From Scytalidium lignicola (Eukaryota; Ascomycota; Leotiomycetes), in contig NCSJ02000210.1 of assembly GCA_002812745.2 (NCBI GenBank), forward strand, positions 1-64,000: DNA of 64,000 bases, read 5' to 3'. Below the pieces are notes generated by a model. That model was not told the origin of the DNA and searched no databases. It saw only the letters and a list, made by a program, of their open reading frames with translations. This document shows positions 56,185 to 64,000 of this stretch, piece by piece. Both the position numbers and the translations under genes were made by a program. The stretch's first letter is position 1. Each line of letters opens with the position of its first letter.

Positions 56185-56785
56185 CTATTTGATCAGACCC
56201 TCGGTGAACAGCTTTCTCGCGGTACCGATGGATTGTCTAACCGCCATGAGAGCCCCCTGAGGAGTATCAGTCTTGATGCTAGACTTCACAGGATTGGAAG
56301 CATTTTATTCACCTCATTGAGGAATTTAAAGGCTTTATTATAGGCCTCCTCCCCCCCTTCTTCACCTTCGGGTGGAACCCATTCAAAGATATAGCTCAGT
56401 TGCAAATCCCTGCCCATATTCTCTGGACCATTTGATATCAAGTTTGTGGTTACACTACCATTGGGCTGAACAAACCGAATCTGTACGAGATTTCAGCAAC
56501 TTCTTACTATTTGCTTCGGAGCTACAAATATACCCATTGCTGACCGAATGATGTGACTTCCTCATGCATCATTCGTGGTTCTCCATCATAGTCAATCATT
56601 AACGCGTTTCTGACCACAAAATCTCCCTCGTCCTTCAGGACGGTACATTCTGTAATGGACGGTACAAATTCTGGTGCACGGCGGGTTTTACGCTGTAAAG
56701 CAGCCCACAGAGTAGCTCTAGTCAGAATAAAAGGAGCATCTGGTGGATTCACTGGTAATGTGCGCGCCACGTAAACTTTTGCCAT
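56185..56785 (-). pseudogene. DUF1857-type small protein, frameshifted near the C-terminus
   Basis: Two exons. The ATG at 56785 (MAKVYVARTLPVNPPDAP) starts a protein of the START/Bet v1-like DUF1857 type: LTRATLWAALQRKTRRAPEF, ITECTVLKDEGDFVVRNALM, FGQQW, then after a 53 nt intron IRFVQPNGSVTTNLIS and LSYIFEWVPPEGEE. In the first frame a TGA follows KMLPIL, but the +2 frame continues PVKSSIKTDTPQGAL and MAVRQSIGTARKL to a TAG at 56185, matching the family's closing helix. One missing base at about 56290-56297 explains it. Members occur in aromatic or polyketide clusters and may bind or cyclise hydrophobic substrates. Without the final helix the fold would be incomplete. Confidence 0.7.
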
Positions 56786-58637
<1,852 letters not shown>

Positions 58638-59029
58638 CTGTTTTTAGAAAAAATAGAGCATGGCAGACATTTCGAGTTTTAGATAGATATGCTAGGTCTG
58701 TTAGTTTAAGAGTCAAGAGATTTCTCAATACGAAGTCACCTTCATTTATTATTTAAAGCTTTCAAAAAGCCGTGAAATAAGTCCATCTCATCAAACCCCT
58801 TTTGAGCTATGGAGATCAACCCTTCCCATCAGTCATCCGCATTACTGTAAAGCAACGAATTTTGAATTTTATTTTAATGGCTTTAGTAGTTTCTTAAGGA
58901 AACCATACGCGTTTTGGGCAGTTATTTAATATATGTACGTCCCTGCCAATTATTTATAGCACATGCTTCACCTCGTCAAGGATCCTTCTAAGACCGATTT
59001 TAAGGTTTCTTAAACTGAAAAGTAGCTCC
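58638..59029. other. Convergent intergenic spacer
   Basis: 3' flanks. Nothing recognised. Confidence 0.6.
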
Positions 59030-60138
59030 CTAGTATCCATGCAAATCAACATATGATACGGTCCCAGGAACAACAAGGGTTCCATTGATTGGGGCTCCTT
59101 GGGCTATCCACAAGTTAGCATATCTCTTTTCCAGGTCAAAATGAATATATAATTACCTCCACTAGTTGTCACATATAGCCGATTCCTGTCAGCCAGTGTT
59201 CTTCCAAATCTTATAGCAGTAACTCCGGCCAGGAGGGTCGATGTCGGGGCGCCAGCAATAACAGTTGGAGTGCTTGAGCCGGGGCGTAAAACCATAATTT
59301 CATTGCTGTGACTCTGGGCAAGGAAAGCTGTTCCATCTGCCCTAAAGACAAAATCGTCAAGTCCTACGATCGGTGATATAACCATCGAGCTCCCAATTGG
59401 TTCCCCACGCTCGGAAATCCGGATCTTGTTGTAGCTCCCAGCTGCTACGTTAGTCCAGTAGAGGAAATTATCTCTTATCTTGAGACCGTCAATGCCTAGA
59501 TGCCTAGTTGCATTTGTGGTGGCTTTCATTTTGGGATCATCAATTGTGATGTGGTGCTCCCCAGTTCTCACATCCACATTGTATACCCATTCATTGTATT
59601 TATCACCGGCAAGGAGGTGCGTATCGTCGAGAGTGTCTAAACCATTGAGGAAGTCAGCGTCCAGGATATCCGTAGTCTTGGTGACTGTTGCTTTGCTAAT
59701 AACAGCACCAGAAGTTGTAGCTTTAAACTTCCTCATGTCGATTTTAAAGATTGAGCAGGTGCCGCCAGTTTTGAGAAAGGTGGCATCGTGTGGAGCTGAT
59801 AGTTCAACATAGAACATATCAGGCGTTGTCTCAGTTATGCCAGATGCGCAGCTATACTCAGTTGCATTCCATGCCGCAATGGTGATCGGTGGCAGCTTGT
59901 TGGTTGGATCCACCAGGATGACTTCAGGTATGTCAAACCGCGCTACTAAAATCTGACCGTTTGGTCGAATCGCTAAATTCTCAATCCAACTTCCGGGGCC
60001 GAATGCTTGAAGCTGAGTGATCTGGAGAGGAGCAGATTGTTTTTTCCACATGTGGTCTATTGGGTTACAGGTCGCAACTGAAATTAACGCGAGGCAGGCA
60101 GACGCCTTAAGCGCCGAGGCAATAGAAAGATTCTGCAT
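59030..60138 (-). CDS. Secreted SMP-30/gluconolactonase-like six-bladed beta-propeller protein
   Basis: Two exons give about 350 residues; the intron starts after VTTSGG and the second exon encodes AQGAPINGTLVVPGTV to a TAG at 59030. The N-terminus (MQNLSIASALKASACLALISVATC) is a signal peptide. The mature part has propeller repeats: SWIENLAIRPNGQILVARFD, ADFLNGLDTLDDTHLLAGD, HLGIDGLKIRDNFLYWTN and LDDFVFRADGTAFLAQ, as in fungal proteins related to SMP-30, strictosidine synthase and lactonases. Possible N-glycosylation sites are present (NAT). In a cluster it could open a lactone or bind a substrate outside the cell. This is the only gene between 48.7 and 62 kb in which I find no lesion. Confidence 0.85.
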
Positions 60139-61114
60139 GGCGTGTGGTATTGTCTCTAGCAGCGTGCATGAAACTACAAGATGGTACGCTCGGAGATCTA
60201 TACTAGATTGACGATTGACCTATTATACAGTAAAAGTAGACAGACTCTAGTCGTCATGAATATCGGCATTAAGCAAAATTGAACACGGAATTGATCTTAC
60301 ACAAGTCTTATCAGCCGGCAACAGGGTTCTACAGTGAAGCTATTATCTCTGGGGTGTGAGGTATATTAAGGGACGCGTATTTTAAGTTATAAATAGGGTT
60401 CAAAAGCGAAGGATGCGCAAGCAATTGTCGATTCCTAGCCAAACACTCTGACACGTAGAGTAGAGTACCGTCTAGCCCAATGACGTGGCCATGTAGATAT
60501 CATCTAGATGGGTCTATCTAGACTCTATAAAATGGTATCCAGTGAAGATTATTTCTTGGCTACAGATTTAGGTGCGCGTTCTACTCTTTTCCGAGATTTT
60601 CTACACGTATACCGTCAGCTTACGTGCGGAATAAGTAGATCCTAATTTTCTTGTAGCTAATAATAGGGTAGCTGGTAATAAGTTAATCAATAAGTTAATC
60701 GAATCCCAAGAAAACGGTCAGAAAGAAGAGAATGCATATCACTTGAATAAATTTAAACGTTACAAGTCAATACAACGATTGGTGGCTTCTCATTAAACTC
60801 TAACATTTCACTAGTAGAGAGACACGTACATTTTCGTTTACAGAAAATTACTGTCAATAAGTTACATGGCCATCACGGCTGACTCAGCTATAAACATATA
60901 ATTAACGATTGTTAAAGAGAGTTTATTTCTAAGCTTGATATATCTGATACAAATCTGATAATATGGGTCATCTCTTCTAAGACTTTGTATCACCGAGATC
61001 TACGAAAGTATAACTTCATGGCATGCATAACTATTATGATACAAAAAAGTCTCTTATTTTTTATTCAATGATATGTTTATGTGGCAATGATTTTATTAAT
61101 AGCAAAAATATGAG
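60139..61114. other. Intergenic, about 1 kb, AT-rich
   Basis: Promoter of the propeller gene and 3' flank of the hydrolase. No gene recognised. Confidence 0.5.
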
Positions 61115-61968
61115 CTAGAGTTTATTCCAGGTATGTTGAAAAGCATTCATGCACTCAACAAATAGTGCCCCTGGATTAAACCTGGTAGGATATCTCTTCA
61201 ACATTGCCTGCCCTAGCTCCCGTGCATTCTTTGACTCTGCCAACAATTCTTCAAAAGCCTCGATGTACTTTCGCGTCTCTGAGCACCATCCATCTCACTC
61301 GCTCTTTTATGTCCAGGGACAACAAGTTCGGGCTGCAACGCTTCTACTTTTCTGATGCTCGCAATCCACCCATCTCTCTTTTCCTTTGTAGTCGTCTCTC
61401 CAAGCATCTGATGCACATCTCCATAGACAACATCACCACAAACTGCGAGCTTTAGATCTGGGACCCACAAGACAGTCGAGTCATAGGTGTCGGCTTGCCC
61501 GACTTCTACTGCCTGCAGTACATGGCCTTCCATATAAAATTCATTACTAGCTGGCAGAGGTGTGGCGAGTTGGAAAGTCTTGTCAATCTGCCCAGGAAAC
61601 TGTGATCCCCAAGTCTTTTTATAGGCACTTGGGACTACCTGTTGTTTCATGTGTTCAACTGTAGCAGCAGTTGCAACAGCTTTAGCACCTGGGAATCGCT
61701 TCACAAGGTCTCCAATGCCGAAGAAGTGATCTCCGTGCCCATGTGTGATGTATATTGTAGTTAGCTTCTTATTAGGAATAGTCTTCTCGATCCAGTCACC
61801 AAGATCTTTGTTTTGCGCAACAGTGATGGGCGTGTCTACTAAGACGGCTTCTTTTTCTCCGTGTATGAGAGTGCAAGAGATGGGGGACCAAAAACCTCCA
61901 CCGCGACCGTCAGGCTTCTTCCATGGAATTGGAGGAGCGACGAAAACATCGGCACGCAGAATCGACAT
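61115..61968 (-). pseudogene. Metallo-beta-lactamase-fold hydrolase, frameshifted near the C-terminus
   Basis: An intronless gene starting at the ATG at 61968 (MSILRADVFVAPPIPWKK); the extension to 62097 is not family-like. The metal motif THGHGDHFFG is complete, with further ligands at CGDVVYGDVHQM and VPGHKRASEMDG. The frame breaks by one base at about 61276-61282: the direct frame soon ends in a basic unrelated tail, while the other frame reads TRKYIEAFEELLAESKNARELG and MLKRYPTRFNPGALF to TAG at 61115, as expected for fungal members of this group. One lost G would explain it. All metal ligands lie before the break, so some activity might survive. Enzymes of this type hydrolyse lactones, thioesters or polyketide intermediates. 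Confidence 0.8.
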
Positions 61969-63447
61969 GTTTAATTCTTTGGTATGGGAGTTTGGTTTCA
62001 ATAATGATGGCTTTAGAGAGGAGTAATGGCGTAGCAAAATGAGATGAGGCAGTTTTAAATATAGTTTGAATAATAATATTCGGGAAAAGCCATACAAAAT
62101 GGCCTCTCCATTAAACTTTCTTCCTCGGTCGGTGGATGGGATCAGTAATCTTCACCGATGAACCCCGTCCACATTGCAACACACATGCTCCAGAAAAGCA
62201 GAGAATCTTTCTATAAATTAAGGGACGTAAGCATGAAGTAGATGTGCAATAAAATCTCCCCATTTCTCGTTATTGATTCGGTCGCGTTTGTTTACTCGTG
62301 CGATATTGATATACTTCTGTTTCCGAATATTTGCATCTGATGATATGCCATTGAAGTTTATTCAATAGTGTAATAGGTAATAGGGTTTCAAATTAGCCTT
62401 CCTGACATTAGCGTTCCCTAATGGACTACTTAAAGCATGTATAGGCTTATTGGTTCGATATTACGGGCAGGATCAGCCTCGAGATTCATCCCATTACTGG
62501 CGATTTCTTATTTCTCGTAGATAAGTCAACATTCCCATTTTGGCTCAATGATATTATTTGCATTCAACAGCGAAATACGCTGAGAGGTATCGTCAAGCAT
62601 AGAAAGCTTCTAGAGCTTTGTGTTTACTGCCCTATTCTCTCTCGTTCTCTAGAGTAGTACCGCTCTACAGTACACTGTCAGCTTACATGCATAAACCCCA
62701 GAAACATCGATCGCAGATTGCGCATAGCTCCTTGCTGACTCTTTTTCAGAGAAAGCTTGAAGCACTTGTTTCACTATAGACAAATACGAACAGAAAGAAA
62801 TAGAGGCAAAATGTATGTTGGTTTTATCCTTTCGCCTGGCGAGCCATGGCCAATTGTGCATGCATATGCATATCAATCGACTCAGTCGAAGTCTCTTGCA
62901 GTAAACGAACTGCAGATGATTGGCTGATAAATATCATTTTAGGTATAGTTAAGTATAAAATGCACAAAATGCACAATTGGCCACGGCGAGGGGATAATAT
63001 GAGAGAGTCCTGTTATTATTTGCTCTCGGATGTCGACGACTTCGACCCCGCACCTCCGCAAACGCTTTTCCGCAGTAGATCTGTTTGTTCCACTCCAGCC
63101 GGCATCCGGGGTAAACAATCAGCCTCGGTAATTCGCCTCGGCGTGCATAAACAACTGTCCTACCAAATGGAAGAGAGCAATGTTTCCTCTTGGTGCCTGA
63201 ATGGCAGCACTGAATCGACACCGAAGAGTCGGTGCATCATTGGACGAGCATTAAATCATGGGGTTTAGTCTGCTCTTCTTGTGGTGTTGGAGTGGATCAG
63301 CTCTCCTCAACTCTCATTCTTCCTATGACAAGTAGACGAGAAATCAAGAAATACTGGGAGGATCTGAAAGCCATTATTCATTCTAGAGAACAGAGGCAAA
63401 ATATAGCATTGAGAAAGGAGTTGCAATGGATTGTAAGTGCCAAACTG
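61969..63447. other. Intergenic, 1.5 kb, with a long inverted repeat
   Basis: Promoters of the hydrolase and of the acyl-CoA synthetase-like gene. It contains the inverted repeat at 62843-62987. ORFs here lack family features. Confidence 0.5.
62843..62987. repeat. Inverted repeat, 19 bp arms, 107 bp apart
   Basis: The arms are GCCATGGCCAATTGTGCAT at 62843-62861 and its reverse complement, with one mismatch, at 62969-62987. A further shared TTATCC lies outside both arms (62824 and 62992). It could be a MITE-like relic, a hairpin-forming element or a regulatory dyad upstream of the next gene. Confidence 0.55.
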
Positions 63448-64000
63448 ATGGCTGTCGATTTCTGCTCACGACGGTGTTGGCATTGTTGTAGCAGAAGACT
63501 AACAGATACAACCGCAGCAGTAACAACCGCAGCAGCAGCAACTGTAGGTACGCTGGCCGTGTCGGCCTATCTCAATGCGAAATTACACTTCCGGCATGAC
63601 ATGCGAAACCTCTTTGGCAGTCGTTCTCCCCAGTACGCCATCGATTATATCACTGAGAGGGTCAAGAAAGACCGAATCCTCCAATACCATATTCTGGAAG
63701 AACAGCTCCAGATACCAGGCCGTGCGGATAGCTTATTTCTGATTTTCCCGACTGATGGCAGGAAATGGACATATAAACAGTTTTATGACGATGTCAATCG
63801 AGCCGGGAACTGGCTGTTGCAAGAGTATGAGATCAAGAAGGGCGAGGTCGTAGCTTTGGATGGACCCAACAATCCCGAATATCTGATCCTCTGGTTTGCT
63901 TTGGATTCGATTGGTGCATGCCCAAGTTATATTAACTGTAACTTAACGAAAAACACTTTGACGCACTGTATAAAGGCAAGTTTTCTCCTCATGTTCAATA
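63448..64000 (+). CDS. Acyl-CoA synthetase/fatty-acid transport (FATP)-like AMP-binding protein, 5' part
   Basis: The ATG at 63448 (MAVDFCSRRCWHCC) opens a frame that stays open to, or nearly to, the window end. An Ala/Thr-rich hydrophobic helix (AAVTTAAAATVGTLAVSAYL) suggests a membrane anchor, followed by IDYITERVKKD, ADSLFLIFPTDGRKWTYKQFYDDVNRAGNWLL and VVALDGPNNPEYLILWFALDSIGACPSYIN, the first conserved blocks of very-long-chain acyl-CoA synthetases and yeast Fat1. The ATP-binding P-loop lies beyond the window. A possible intron begins near 63973. An ATG at 63325 followed by a GTAAGT donor is an alternative first exon, but it joins out of frame, so I prefer 63448. It may or may not belong to the decayed cluster. 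Confidence 0.75.
   Translation, partial: MAVDFCSRRCWHCCSRRLTDTTAAVTTAAAATVGTLAVSAYLNAKLHFRHDMRNLFGSRSPQYAIDYITERVKKDRILQYHILEEQLQIPGRADSLFLIFPTDGRKWTYKQFYDDVNRAGNWLLQEYEIKKGEVVALDGPNNPEYLILWFALDSIGACPSYINCNLTKNTLTHCIKASFLLMFN

Noticed and set aside
62846..63268. 140-codon plus-strand ORF
   Set aside because: Runs through the inverted repeat and shows no family pattern.
63325..63435. First exon MTSRREIKK for the FATP-like gene
   Set aside because: It ends in a good GTAAGT donor but joins the next exon out of frame; the ATG at 63448 gives a continuous frame.

Overview
The window is nuclear DNA of a filamentous ascomycete (Pezizomycotina; a Eurotiomycete-like genome is my guess, not shown). 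The reasons are short GT-AG introns of about 50-80 nt with CTAAC-type branch points, Zn2Cys6/MHR transcription factors, many MFS permeases of the Dal5-like anion:cation symporter class, a SAT4/rhodopsin-like membrane protein and long AT-rich intergenic DNA. I found no tRNA, rRNA, CRISPR array or recognisable transposon.

Region 1 (1-16 kb) looks like a catabolic gene cluster. It holds the end of a Zn2Cys6 factor, a Dal5-type permease, a metal-dependent amidohydrolase, a proline-racemase/hydroxyproline-epimerase family enzyme, a cytochrome b2-type FMN 2-hydroxyacid dehydrogenase, a class II aldolase, a second Zn2Cys6 factor and a 14-TM DHA2 exporter. A consistent reading is uptake and hydrolysis of an amide or peptide, epimerisation or dehydration of an imino acid, then oxidation and aldol cleavage of 2-hydroxy acids.

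Region 2 (16-32 kb) is gene-poor: a Zn alcohol dehydrogenase, a small DUF1115 (Prp3_C-like) protein, a second Dal5-type permease and a SAT4-type heptahelical protein, separated by 1-4 kb of non-coding DNA rich in GTAC palindromes and, in places, CACGTG boxes.

Region 3 (32.5-47.4 kb) has an FAD monooxygenase whose start codon is split by an intron, a 2-oxoglutarate/Fe(II) oxygenase-like protein, an HpcH/HpaI aldolase, two MFS transporters and a CorA-like membrane protein.

Region 4 (48.7-62 kb) is the most striking. It is a coherent aromatic/quinone-type catabolic or secondary-metabolite cluster: glyoxalase/extradiol-like protein, FAH hydrolase, NmrA reductase, Zn2Cys6 factor, DUF1857 protein, Old Yellow Enzyme, secreted beta-propeller protein and metallo-beta-lactamase-fold hydrolase. 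By my reading, seven of the eight genes carry a frameshift or premature stop and only the secreted propeller gene is intact. Genes in the rest of the window read through cleanly. Either this is a dying cluster caught with about one lesion per gene, or a local assembly problem. The right edge holds the start of an acyl-CoA synthetase/FATP-type gene.

Exon structures were deduced by eye from reading frames and splice consensus, so exact splice sites are inferences.
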